A stretch of DNA of 7,572 bases from Bacteroidales bacterium (GTDB lineage Bacteria > Bacteroidota > Bacteroidia > Bacteroidales > UBA4181): contig JAIRLS010000010.1 in NCBI GenBank assembly GCA_031259205.1, forward strand, positions 1 through 7,572. The letters run 5' to 3'. Under the pieces are notes generated by a model. It made no database searches, was not told the origin of the DNA, and saw only the letters and a list, made by a program, of their open reading frames with translations. Position numbers and translations under genes: made by a program. Below, piece by piece: positions 1 through 5,987 of this stretch (positions are counted from its first letter, which is position 1; the number at the start of each line of letters is the position of its first letter).

Positions 1-74
1 TTTATTTGATATACGAAAATTTATTGCACTTTTTTTGTGTGATTTTACGTTTTATAGGAGTTCCCATTATTGAA

Positions 75-94
75 CAGGGCAAACGCATGAAAAA
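75..94 (+). repeat. Left terminal inverted repeat of the ISAs1 remnant
   Basis: Begins CAGGGCAAACGC, which fits the ISAs1-family end type, and pairs with 547-567. It overlaps the upstream possible start codon at 87. Confidence 0.75.
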
Positions 95-107
95 TTATCT
101 TTGCGTC

Positions 108-546
108 ATGAAATCGATACAGGAATATATATCAGAGGTAGAAGATTTTCGGATAGAGAAAAAGTGTTTACACAAGTTATCCGATATTTTATTGATCGGT
201 TTCTTTACTTATTTGAGTAACGGGAAAGATTATGAAGACATGGTTTTGTTTGCCAAAAGCCATAAAGATTTTTTAAGGCCGTATGCAGAATTACCCAACG
301 GGATTCCCTCTCACGACACGTTCCGCCGGGTATTTTCTGCGTGGGTGTCGGAAAACCGCCTGTGTGTCGGACAAAAGAAAATGGAAGACAAGAGTAATGA
401 AATAACAGCCATCCCATGAAAATCTTTCTACCTCGAGAAAACTTGCCTTGCAAATTATCAGGGAACAATCCGATAAGCTAAGTTTGAAGAAACGAAGGCT
501 AAAGGCAGAATATGACTTGGAATATCTCAAGAATTTGATTACTTAA
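108..546 (+). pseudogene. ISAs1-family transposase, two internal deletions and a frameshift
   Basis: Three non-adjacent parts of one transposase are joined. The N-terminal part (from MKSIQEY, start at 108 or 87) carries the DDE_Tnp_1-associated domain, with the family phrases SDILLIG and PNGIPSHDTF. It is joined in frame, at about 332-336, to a central part, SAWVSENRLC through NEITAIP. A second junction near 413-418 shifts the frame, so the first frame stops at 417-419. The last 42 residues, ENLSTSRKLAL to EYLKNLIT, continue in the +1 frame from 418 to the stop at 544-546. The segment between the first two parts normally holds the first catalytic Asp (in an IDGKxLRG-type motif). The segment before the C-terminus normally holds the remaining acidic residues. 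No catalytic triad is left, so the protein must be inactive. Full-length members have roughly 370 residues; about 145 remain here. The family is recognised from memory, not from a search. Confidence 0.87.
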
Positions 547-567
547 ATTTTCGTGCGTTTGCCCCAG
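547..567 (-). repeat. Right terminal inverted repeat of the ISAs1 remnant
   Basis: Lies directly after the transposase stop codon (544-546), as expected for a compact insertion sequence. It matches the left end at 16 of 17 core positions and has one extra G near the tip. Confidence 0.72.
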
Positions 568-607
568 GGCATGATGTGCAAAGTGTAATTTTTTATTGAA
601 AAAGCAT

Positions 608-615
608 TACCTTTG
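608..615 (+). promoter_or_regulatory. Bacteroidetes-type -7 box (TAccTTTG) for the GNAT gene
   Basis: TACCTTTG fits the TAnnTTTG consensus and lies 25 bp before the ATG at 641. Transcription would begin near 621. There is no clear TTTG -33 box at the usual spacing; the region there is T-rich. Its position inside the TTG-started extended frame (596) supports ATG 641 as the true start. It is about 40 bp from the right end of the ISAs1 remnant. Confidence 0.6.
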
Positions 616-640
616 CATTTTTTTTGAAGTCAGACTGAAA

Positions 641-1234
641 ATGAAATTCGTCATAGAAGTAGCCGGGGAAAAGCATTGCCGGTATGCGGAAGAGATCTGC
701 ATGGAGATGGACGCCTCCGCCAAGGTGAGAGGTACAGGGATAGCCAAACGTTCACCCGAATACGTGAAAGGAAAGATGAGGGAAGGAAAAGCGGTGATCG
801 CTCTGGATGAACGGCAGCAATTTGCAGGATTTTCGTATATCGAATCATGGAGCCATGAACATTTTGTGGCCAATTCGGGGTTGATTGTCAATCCGGAATA
901 TCGGAAAAGCGGACTGGCTCGGCAAATCAAAAAGAAAATATTTGAACTTTCGCGCAAAAAATATCCCAACGCAAAGATATTCAGTATCACCACAAGTATG
1001 GCGGTACTGAAACTGAATACGGAACTGGGGTACAAACCGGTTACCTTTTCCGAACTTACGGACGACGAAGCATTTTGGAAAGGCTGCGAAGCCTGTATCA
1101 ATTACGACGTCCTGCAACGCAATCACCGCCGAATGTGTCTTTGTACCGGACTACTCTATGATCCGGAAAAAGAGCACAAAACCAAGTTTAATTTCCGCTT
1201 GCTGGAACGTTTCCGCCGACTGACCACCGTCTGA
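641..1234 (+). CDS. GNAT-family acyltransferase, probable Bacteroidetes-type N-acylglutamate synthase
   Basis: A 197-residue cytoplasmic GNAT protein. Acyl-CoA-binding motif A is seen at about residues 80-100: GLIVNPEY followed by R88-K-S-G-L-A93, the R/Q-x-x-G-x-G/A loop. From memory, the whole sequence resembles the GNAT protein next to argG in Bacteroides arginine clusters (BT3761 of B. thetaiotaomicron). Shared phrases include VRGTGIAKR, FVANSGLIV, VTFSELT and MCLCTGLLYDP. That protein has been proposed to acylate glutamate in the first step of arginine synthesis, which uses succinylated intermediates in Bacteroides. Here that function is inference. Four Cys in the C-terminal part form a C149-x2-C152 ... 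C166-x-C168 pattern that may bind metal. ATG 641 is chosen over the TTG at 596 because a promoter box lies between them. argG is not in this window; an IS remnant lies upstream and a receptor gene downstream, so it appears to be transcribed alone. Confidence 0.8.
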   Translation: MKFVIEVAGEKHCRYAEEICMEMDASAKVRGTGIAKRSPEYVKGKMREGKAVIALDERQQFAGFSYIESWSHEHFVANSGLIVNPEYRKSGLARQIKKKIFELSRKKYPNAKIFSITTSMAVLKLNTELGYKPVTFSELTDDEAFWKGCEACINYDVLQRNHRRMCLCTGLLYDPEKEHKTKFNFRLLERFRRLTTV

Positions 1235-1312
1235 GAAAACAGGCATTATTTACGGTTGTTGTCACTAATATTCTGATTAAAGGATGTTTGCGATGGAACC
1301 GTGTCAAAGGAC

Positions 1313-1386
1313 TTTTGAGATGGATGGGGAAAAAGCGGAAAACCAAACACGGATGGAACAGTCCACTGACCGATAGCGTCTCAAAA
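1313..1386 (+). repeat. Short inverted-ended repeat, copy A (74 bp)
   Basis: The ends are TTTTGAGATG (1313-1322) and CGTCTCAAAA (1377-1386), which are complementary at 9 of 10 positions. The interior 1324-1389 matches the minus strand of 7332-7397 at about 58 of 66 positions, including a perfect 23-base core (1349-1371). The frame from 1324 is open in both copies (containing GWNSPLT), but most differences change the amino acid, so I treat it as non-coding. The rest of the 1235-1411 gap shows no gene and no clear terminator. It resembles a miniature transposable element or a dispersed intergenic repeat; the family is not one I can name. Confidence 0.65.
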
Positions 1387-1411
1387 AAAAATGTAATAAA
1401 AATGTAATTTG

Positions 1412-1419
1412 TATATTTG
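1412..1419 (+). promoter_or_regulatory. Bacteroidetes-type -7 box (TAtaTTTG) for the TonB-dependent receptor
   Basis: TATATTTG matches TAnnTTTG exactly and lies 64 bp before the preferred ATG at 1484. The -33 region has no TTTG. It carries instead two copies of AATGTAAT (1390-1397 and 1401-1408) spaced 11 bp apart, just beyond the edge of repeat copy A. Confidence 0.6.
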
Positions 1420-1483
1420 ATTTTTTCGGATTTATATGTTTATTTCGCAGTCTGATAAAAATGATGCAAAAAATAATCAAAAT

Positions 1484-3820
1484 ATGATTTTCAAGTTATA
1501 CCTATCTTTCACGCTTTTGATTTTGTCGGCCTTTTCGTTAGCCGCCCAGCACTCGCAAACCATTCGTGGAACGGTGGTGGAGAAAAACACTTTACAGCCC
1601 CTCTCCGGCGCCTCTGTGATGATGGAGGTCAACGGTCGCATGTTGAACGTTTTCTCCGACGCCGGCGGGCATTTTGTCATTGAAAGTGTGCCGGTGGGCA
1701 GGTATCAACTGACCGTAACGATGATGGGGTATGTCCCGTATGTGGCAGGGCATGTTCTGGTTTATTCCGGAAAGGAAAACTTTATGGAGATTGCGCTGGA
1801 AGAGTCGCTGACCGAACTGGACGAAGTGGTGGTTACGGTGGCGACAGACAAGAATCTGCCGCTGAACAGGATGGCCGCGGTGAGCGCCCGTATGTTGAGC
1901 AGCGAAGAAGCCAACCGTTATGCCGGCTCATGGGGCGATCCCGCACGCATGGCAGCCAATTTCGCCGGTGTGATGGCGGCGGAAGATACGCGCAACGACA
2001 TCATCATTCGCGGCAATTCCCCGGCGGGACTGCTGTGGAAATTAGACGGCTTCGACATCCCCAATCCCAACCATTTCGGAGCGATGGGAGGCACGGGAGG
2101 TCCCATAGGGATGCTGAACAACAACCAACTGGCCAACTCCGATTTCTACACGGGCGCGTTTCCTGCCGAATTCGGCAATGCTTTGTCGGGCGTCTTCGAC
2201 CTGCGCCTGCGCAACGGCAACAATCAAAAGCATGAGTTCCTCGCCGCCGCGGGTTTCAACGGTTTCGAACTGGGAGCGGAAGGCCCCCTCTCGAAAACAA
2301 CCGGCGCATCGTACCTGATCAACGGACGTTATTCCTTTCTGGAAGCCCTCTACAAAATGGGCTTTAACATGGCCGCCACAGGAGCGGCGGTACCCGAATA
2401 TCAGGACGTAACGGCGAAAGTGAACGTCCCGCTGAAACGCGGTAATCTTTCGTTCATCGCCCTGTGGGGCGGCAGCCACATCCGCATGACGTCCGACATG
2501 AGCGACGCCTCTCAGTGGCAAACGGGCGATACAGGCGACGACATAGACGAAACCAACCGGCAATATTTTACCGGCATGAACTTCACCCTGCGTGCAGGAC
2601 AGCGGACGCGCATCGAAAACAGGCTCTCGTGGCAGTATTTCAACGTCGATATACTGCAAAAACAGTTGAGTTATCCCGATGCCGTCGCAAGTAAGTATTT
2701 CGACGCAACGACCGCCGAAGGACGCGTCGCCTGGGTCTCTTCGGTACATCACCGGTTCAACGGCCGGAATTTCCTCACGGGAGGGGTGGGCATAGACGTT
2801 TTTAACACCGACATGCATGAGGTGTTTTACGGAAACGGTGCTGCGGAAACCTACCGCGACGGCGTGTATCATTCCGCCCTGCTGAAGGCCAACCTGCAAT
2901 GGCAGCACCGTTTCAGCGACGCATTGAGCCTCACTTCCGGCGCCTATGCCCATTACTACGGGTTGAACGGCGATATTTCGGCAGAGCCGCGCATCGGGCT
3001 GAAATGGGCGTTCGGCAAACGTTCATCCTTCAATCTGGGCGCCGGCCTGCATTCACAGATGCTGCCGCGGCAAGTATATTTTTATCGACGCAACGGAGAT
3101 TTGCCCAACAAAAACCTGAAGTTCGAAAAAAGTTGGCACAGCGTAGCGGGCTACGACCTGAAACCGGCAGATAACCTGCGCCTGAAAGTGGAAACATACT
3201 ATCAATATCTGTTCGATATACCGGTCATTCGCGAAACGCCGGAGGAATCCATCCTCAACTTCGGCGACGGTTACTACAACAGTTGGGACGATGTTTTCAC
3301 CAGTCAAGGCACAGGCGAGAACTATGGCATAGAACTGACCGCAGAGAAATTTTTCGCACGCAATTACTATTTTCTGATCACCGCCTCGCTGTACGATGCA
3401 AAATATACCGGCTACGACGGCGTCAAGCGTCATTCAAAGTTTGCCGGCAACTATGCCGTCACGGTGCTTGGCGGCTACGAATGGAAAATATTTTCAAACC
3501 TGTTGTCGTTGAATCTCAAGATCATCAGCATGGGAAACAAGCGTATCCTGCCTGTTTCCGTCGGACATGTCGGCGCATCCCCTGTGTATGACTACAGTGC
3601 GGCGTACAGGGACAAACTGCCGGCATACTTCCGCTGCGACCTGAACATCAACATGAAACAAAACTTCCGGAAATGCACTCTGGAATGGTTTTTTGAAATA
3701 GACAACCTCACCAACCGGAAAAACATCTGGATGCAGGTATATAACGCCGGCAGACAAACTTACGACAACACCTACCAGACCGGATTCATGCCGATGGGCG
3801 GCGCCAAAATGTATTTTTGA
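1484..3820 (+). CDS. TonB-dependent outer-membrane receptor with CarboxypepD_reg-like N-terminal domain
   Basis: Outer-membrane beta-barrel transporter driven by TonB/ExbBD, 778 residues from ATG 1484. This start puts a clean signal peptide at residues 1-21 (MIFKLYLSFTLLILSAFSLA, then AQ). ATG 1436 is also in frame but would add 16 polar residues before it. Residues ~27-106 form a CarboxypepD_reg-like domain (IRGTVVEKNT, PLSGASV, VGRYQLTVTMMGY). A DEVVV segment (113-117) is followed by the plug (~125-245), with the typical phrases DIIIRGNSPAGLLWKLDG and FYTGAFPAEFGNALSGVFDLRLR. The remainder is the barrel, ending in the aromatic KMYF expected for outer-membrane insertion. There is no SusD partner, and the length is shorter than usual SusC proteins (~1000), so it is probably not a glycan SusCD system. 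The substrate cannot be read from the sequence; metal chelates, peptides or other small ligands are possible. It is a single gene with its own promoter, flanked by inverted copies of a short repeat. Confidence 0.92.
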   Translation: MIFKLYLSFTLLILSAFSLAAQHSQTIRGTVVEKNTLQPLSGASVMMEVNGRMLNVFSDAGGHFVIESVPVGRYQLTVTMMGYVPYVAGHVLVYSGKENFMEIALEESLTELDEVVVTVATDKNLPLNRMAAVSARMLSSEEANRYAGSWGDPARMAANFAGVMAAEDTRNDIIIRGNSPAGLLWKLDGFDIPNPNHFGAMGGTGGPIGMLNNNQLANSDFYTGAFPAEFGNALSGVFDLRLRNGNNQKHEFLAAAGFNGFELGAEGPLSKTTGASYLINGRYSFLEALYKMGFNMAATGAAVPEYQDVTAKVNVPLKRGNLSFIALWGGSHIRMTSDMSDASQWQTGDTGDDIDETNRQYFTGMNFTLRAGQRTRIENRLSWQYFNVDILQKQLSYPDAVASKYFDATTAEGRVAWVSSVHHRFNGRNFLTGGVGIDVFNTDMHEVFYGNGAAETYRDGVYHSALLKANLQWQHRFSDALSLTSGAYAHYYGLNGDISAEPRIGLKWAFGKRSSFNLGAGLHSQMLPRQVYFYRRNGDLPNKNLKFEKSWHSVAGYDLKPADNLRLKVETYYQYLFDIPVIRETPEESILNFGDGYYNSWDDVFTSQGTGENYGIELTAEKFFARNYYFLITASLYDAKYTGYDGVKRHSKFAGNYAVTVLGGYEWKIFSNLLSLNLKIISMGNKRILPVSVGHVGASPVYDYSAAYRDKLPAYFRCDLNINMKQNFRKCTLEWFFEIDNLTNRKNIWMQVYNAGRQTYDNTYQTGFMPMGGAKMYF

Positions 3821-3857
3821 CAGGATACGACAGGCAGACAGATACCGTTACACTTTT

Positions 3858-3880
3858 TTCCCATTCATCTCAAAAGTCCT
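3858..3880 (-). repeat. Fragment of the TTTTGAGAYG repeat family, copy C
   Basis: CATCTCAAAAGTCCT (3866-3880) is the exact reverse complement of 1308-1322, the outer edge and end of copy A. The adjoining CCCATT and T-run also resemble copy A read on the minus strand (ATGGGG then A-run at 1324-1334). The other end of the element is missing. It starts 38 bp after the receptor stop codon. Confidence 0.6.
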
Positions 3881-3906
3881 GTAAGGGGATTCATAAAAGG
3901 AGGTGG

Positions 3907-3975
3907 ATGCCCTGACGGGCAACACTCACATCGACGGATGCTCTTTTCTATCGACAGGTATGCCTTGACGGGCAA
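3907..3975 (+). repeat. Pair of TGCC-TGAC-GGGCA hairpins, 53 bp apart
   Basis: ATGCCCTGACGGGCAA (3907-3922) and ATGCCTTGACGGGCAA (3960-3975) differ at one base. Each folds as a 5-bp stem with a TGAC-type loop, and the single difference changes a C-G pair to a U-G pair. ATCGAC also occurs twice between them. Confidence 0.6.
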
Positions 3976-4000
3976 TGTACAAAACAATAGCGCGGACTTC

Positions 4001-4055
4001 CGTCCTTGCGAACGGAGCGAAGCAATCCGTATGATTCCCCGATGGAGAATCATAT
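4001..4055 (+). repeat. REP-like intergenic element with adjacent strong hairpin
   Basis: The part at 4001-4028 includes GAGCGAAGCAATCC, a phrase I recognise from widely dispersed intergenic repeats in several bacterial groups. It is followed by the hairpin GTATGATTC (4029-4037) / GAATCATAT (4047-4055), 8 Watson-Crick pairs plus one G-T. Inside the loop, CC-GAT-GG adds two more pairs. No U-tract follows on either side, so an intrinsic terminator is not supported. Confidence 0.55.
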
Positions 4056-4063
4056 CAATAGCA

Positions 4064-4186
4064 GTGGACGGGTTGCAGACGACCGTCGGGAAGTCTTCCA
4101 CAATGTGGACAAGTTGCGGACGACCGTCGGGAAGGTTTCGACAATGTGGACGGGTTGCAGACGATTGTCGGGAAGGTTTCGACAAT
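4064..4186 (+). repeat. Tandem repeat, three 41-bp units
   Basis: The units are 4064-4104, 4105-4145 and 4146-4186, each starting GTGGAC and ending ACAAT. Units differ at a few positions, for example GGGTTGCAG against AAGTTGCGG, and CGACCGTCG against CGATTGTCG in unit 3. Each unit contains a GACGA-C/T-CGTCGGGAAG-like segment with a near-palindrome CGAC-C-GTCG. The array ends 76 bp before the isomerase -7 box. It looks like a minisatellite of unknown role. Confidence 0.85.
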
Positions 4187-4236
4187 AGAGTAACTCAAGT
4201 ACTTCAAAAAAAAAATAGCCCCCAAAAACGCATCCT

Positions 4237-4270
4237 TTTGGAAAAGAATCAAAAATAATACTTATATTTG
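4237..4270 (+). promoter_or_regulatory. Bacteroidetes-type promoter of the sugar isomerase (and probably yebC)
   Basis: The -33 box TTTG (4237-4240) and -7 box TATATTTG (4263-4270) are separated by 22 bp, close to the known Bacteroides spacing. Transcription would begin near 4276, leaving a short leader of about 18 nt before ATG 4294. This is the most complete promoter in the window. Confidence 0.7.
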
Positions 4271-4293
4271 CGCCTTATCATTCAATATAAATT

Positions 4294-5190
4294 ATGCAAC
4301 GAAGAGATTTTATCAGAAATACGCTCGTCACATCGGGAGCGTTTGTTGTAGCCGGCCAGTCCTTCGCAGGGAACGGTACATCCGTTGCGCAGGGGGCGGC
4401 GCCGTTCAAAAAATCCATTATGTGGGGCACCGTCGGGCTGGAAGGATCGGTGCTGGACAAATGCAAAGCCATCAAAGCTGCCGGTTACGCAGGAATAGAG
4501 CCCAACAGCCACATGGATCGGCAGGAAGTGATCGACGCCATGAAGTCTACGGGATTAGTCGCCTCCAGCGTCTGTTGTTCGACGCACTGGCAAAAACAAC
4601 TTTCGGACGCCAGCGCCGCCACCCAAGGCATTGAGGGCGTGAAAACAGCGCTGGAAGACGCCAAGGCTTACGGCGTCAATGCCGTGCTGATAGTGCCCGG
4701 TACCGTTTCCGAATCAACCTCCTACGACGAATGTTGGAACCGTTCCACCGAGAGCATCAAGAAACTGTTGCCGCTGGCGGAAAAACTGAAAGTGAAAATC
4801 TGTGTCGAAAACGTGTGGAACAATTTTCTGCTCAGTCCGTTGGAAGCATGTCGCTATGTCGATCAATTCAACAGCCGGTGGGTCGGTTTTTATTTCGACT
4901 GCGGAAATATTTTAGTGTACGGGTGGCCTGAACAGTGGATACGGATACTGGGAAAAAGAATCAGCCGGATACACGTTAAGGAATTTAGCCGGCAAAAAGC
5001 CGACAAAGAAGGACGATGGAAAGGCTTCGATGTGAAACTCACCGAAGGCGACGTTAATTGGGCAAAAATCATGGCAGAAGCCCGTAAAAGCTATCAGGGG
5101 GAATGGTTTACCACCGAACAGGGAGGCAATAAAACCCCCGAAGAACTGAACGACCTGAGCCAACGTCTGGACAAGATTCTTGCATTGTAA
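4294..5190 (+). CDS. Tat-exported TIM-barrel sugar phosphate isomerase/epimerase-like protein (AP_endonuc_2 fold)
   Basis: 298 residues. The N-terminus has a twin-arginine signal, RRDFIRNT at 3-10, then a hydrophobic stretch to about residue 24, with a plausible cleavage after SFA, so the protein is probably periplasmic. The rest fits the xylose-isomerase-like TIM barrel (PF01261). Likely divalent-metal ligands in the expected order are E172 (CVENVWNN), D202 (FYFDCGN), H227 (IHVKEF) and E275 (FTTEQGG). H98 (STHW) and K229 may also line the active site. The family includes hydroxypyruvate isomerase, inosose dehydratase and ketose 3-epimerases; many Bacteroidetes paralogues carry Tat signals. 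The actual substrate cannot be assigned. It has its own good promoter. yebC follows after 50 bp with no terminator or clear promoter between, so the two may be co-transcribed. Confidence 0.88.
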   Translation: MQRRDFIRNTLVTSGAFVVAGQSFAGNGTSVAQGAAPFKKSIMWGTVGLEGSVLDKCKAIKAAGYAGIEPNSHMDRQEVIDAMKSTGLVASSVCCSTHWQKQLSDASAATQGIEGVKTALEDAKAYGVNAVLIVPGTVSESTSYDECWNRSTESIKKLLPLAEKLKVKICVENVWNNFLLSPLEACRYVDQFNSRWVGFYFDCGNILVYGWPEQWIRILGKRISRIHVKEFSRQKADKEGRWKGFDVKLTEGDVNWAKIMAEARKSYQGEWFTTEQGGNKTPEELNDLSQRLDKILAL

Positions 5191-5240
5191 ACCGACTTTC
5201 AAAAAACCAATCATCGTTTAACACCATAATCTGATTTGAC

Positions 5241-5981
5241 ATGTCAGGACACAGCAAATGGTCGACCATTAAAAGGAAAAAAGGCGCTTTGGATCAGAAA
5301 CGCTCCAAGATTTTTTCACGTATCATCAAAGAAATCAGCGTAGCGGTGAAGGAAGGCGGAAATGACCCCGACGGGAATGCACGGCTGCGGCTGGCGCTCA
5401 ACAACGCACGGGGCGCCAACATGCCTAAGGAAAACATCACGCGGGCGCTGAACAAAGCCAAAGACACGGAAGCGTTCACGGAAATCACCTATGAAGGCTA
5501 CGCGCCCAACGGCATCGCAGTATTCATAGAATGTCTGACCGACAATCCCCAACGAACGCTGGGCAACATCCGCGCCATTTTCAACCGGCGCGGCGGAAAC
5601 CTCGCCGTCAACGGGTCGGTAGCCTTCCTGTTCGAGCGAAAAGGCGTCATCACCATCCCCAAAGGAACGCTCGACGCCGACGAACTCCAACTGGAAATCA
5701 TCGACGCCGGAGTAGATGATTTTGAAATTCAAGACGAATCGTTCGTTGTCACTACCTCGCTGGAAGGCTTCGTGCCGGTGCAAAAACGGCTGGAAGAACT
5801 TGGCGTGGAAGCGGAAAATGCAGAATTGCAACGCATCCCCGTCGAAACCAAGGCACTCAGTCCCGACGACGGCGTAAAAACGTTAAAAATCATTGAAATG
5901 ATTGAAGAAGACGACGACGTGCAAAATGTGTTCCACAATCTGGAAATCACCGATGCCATCATCGAAAGGATGGAGGCATAA
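5241..5981 (+). CDS. yebC: YebC/PmpR (TACO1) family protein
   Basis: 246 residues, the usual length for this family. The N-terminus MSGHSKWSTIKRKKG, followed by KRSKIFSRIIKEI, is the family signature. NARLRLALNNARGANMPKENI and YEGYAPNG follow at the expected places. The C-terminus has the acidic DDDVQNVFHNLEI segment (about residues 225-237). The protein is cytoplasmic. Members were long annotated as DNA-binding transcriptional regulators. More recent work on some bacterial members and mitochondrial TACO1 points to a role in translation, helping ribosomes through proline-rich stretches. Which role applies here is not visible. The start is clear because the conserved SGHSKW motif follows the Met directly. 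There is no obvious Shine-Dalgarno sequence, which is normal for this phylum. It lies 50 bp after the isomerase and converges with proA, with 6 bp between the stop codons. Confidence 0.96.
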   Translation: MSGHSKWSTIKRKKGALDQKRSKIFSRIIKEISVAVKEGGNDPDGNARLRLALNNARGANMPKENITRALNKAKDTEAFTEITYEGYAPNGIAVFIECLTDNPQRTLGNIRAIFNRRGGNLAVNGSVAFLFERKGVITIPKGTLDADELQLEIIDAGVDDFEIQDESFVVTTSLEGFVPVQKRLEELGVEAENAELQRIPVETKALSPDDGVKTLKIIEMIEEDDDVQNVFHNLEITDAIIERMEA

Positions 5982-5987
5982 CCGCCC

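Larger units (their letters stand above)
75..567 (+). mobile_element. Internally deleted ISAs1-family insertion sequence remnant (about 490 bp)
   Basis: Two near-matching terminal inverted repeats enclose pieces of an ISAs1-type transposase gene. The left end contains GGGCAAACGCATGAAAA at 77-93. The right end, at 548-564, reads GGGCAAACGCACGAAAA on the minus strand, so 16 of 17 bases match. The outermost bases differ: CAGGGC at the left end, CCTGGGGC for the right end read on the minus strand. The right boundary is therefore uncertain by a few bases. I see no convincing target-site duplication. Full ISAs1 elements are usually about 1.2-1.4 kb, so well over half is missing. The element cannot transpose itself, but with both ends kept it could in principle be moved by an intact relative elsewhere in the genome. 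Confidence 0.85.
3821..4262. other. Repeat-rich intergenic region without a gene
   Basis: The stretch between the receptor and the isomerase promoter contains only repeats: a fragment of the TTTTGAGAYG family, two TGCC..GGGCA hairpins, a REP-like element with a strong hairpin, and three 41-bp tandem units. Open frames of 60-106 codons cross it on both strands, but they run through the tandem units and have no family signature, promoter or plausible start. I see no clear intrinsic terminator for the receptor gene. Confidence 0.75.

Noticed and set aside
596..640. TTG-started 15-codon extension of the GNAT protein
   Set aside because: The TAccTTTG promoter box lies inside it, and the family start fits ATG 641.
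1324..1407. Small protein containing GWNSPLT, seemingly conserved between copies A and B
   Set aside because: Of the 8 base differences in the shared 66 bp, most change the amino acid, and the frames end differently; the conservation is better explained by a DNA repeat.
2042..2953. 303-codon open frame antisense to the receptor
   Set aside because: Shadow of the receptor gene; no family features, signal or promoter.
4029..4055. Intrinsic terminator
   Set aside because: The hairpin is strong but has no following U-tract on either strand.
4064..4186. CRISPR array
   Set aside because: The 41-bp units are contiguous, with no unique spacers and no cas genes nearby.
3865..4258. Open frames of 60-106 codons on both strands across the repeat region
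   Set aside because: They arise from the 41-bp units and REP-like element; 41 is not a multiple of 3, so successive units are read in different frames.
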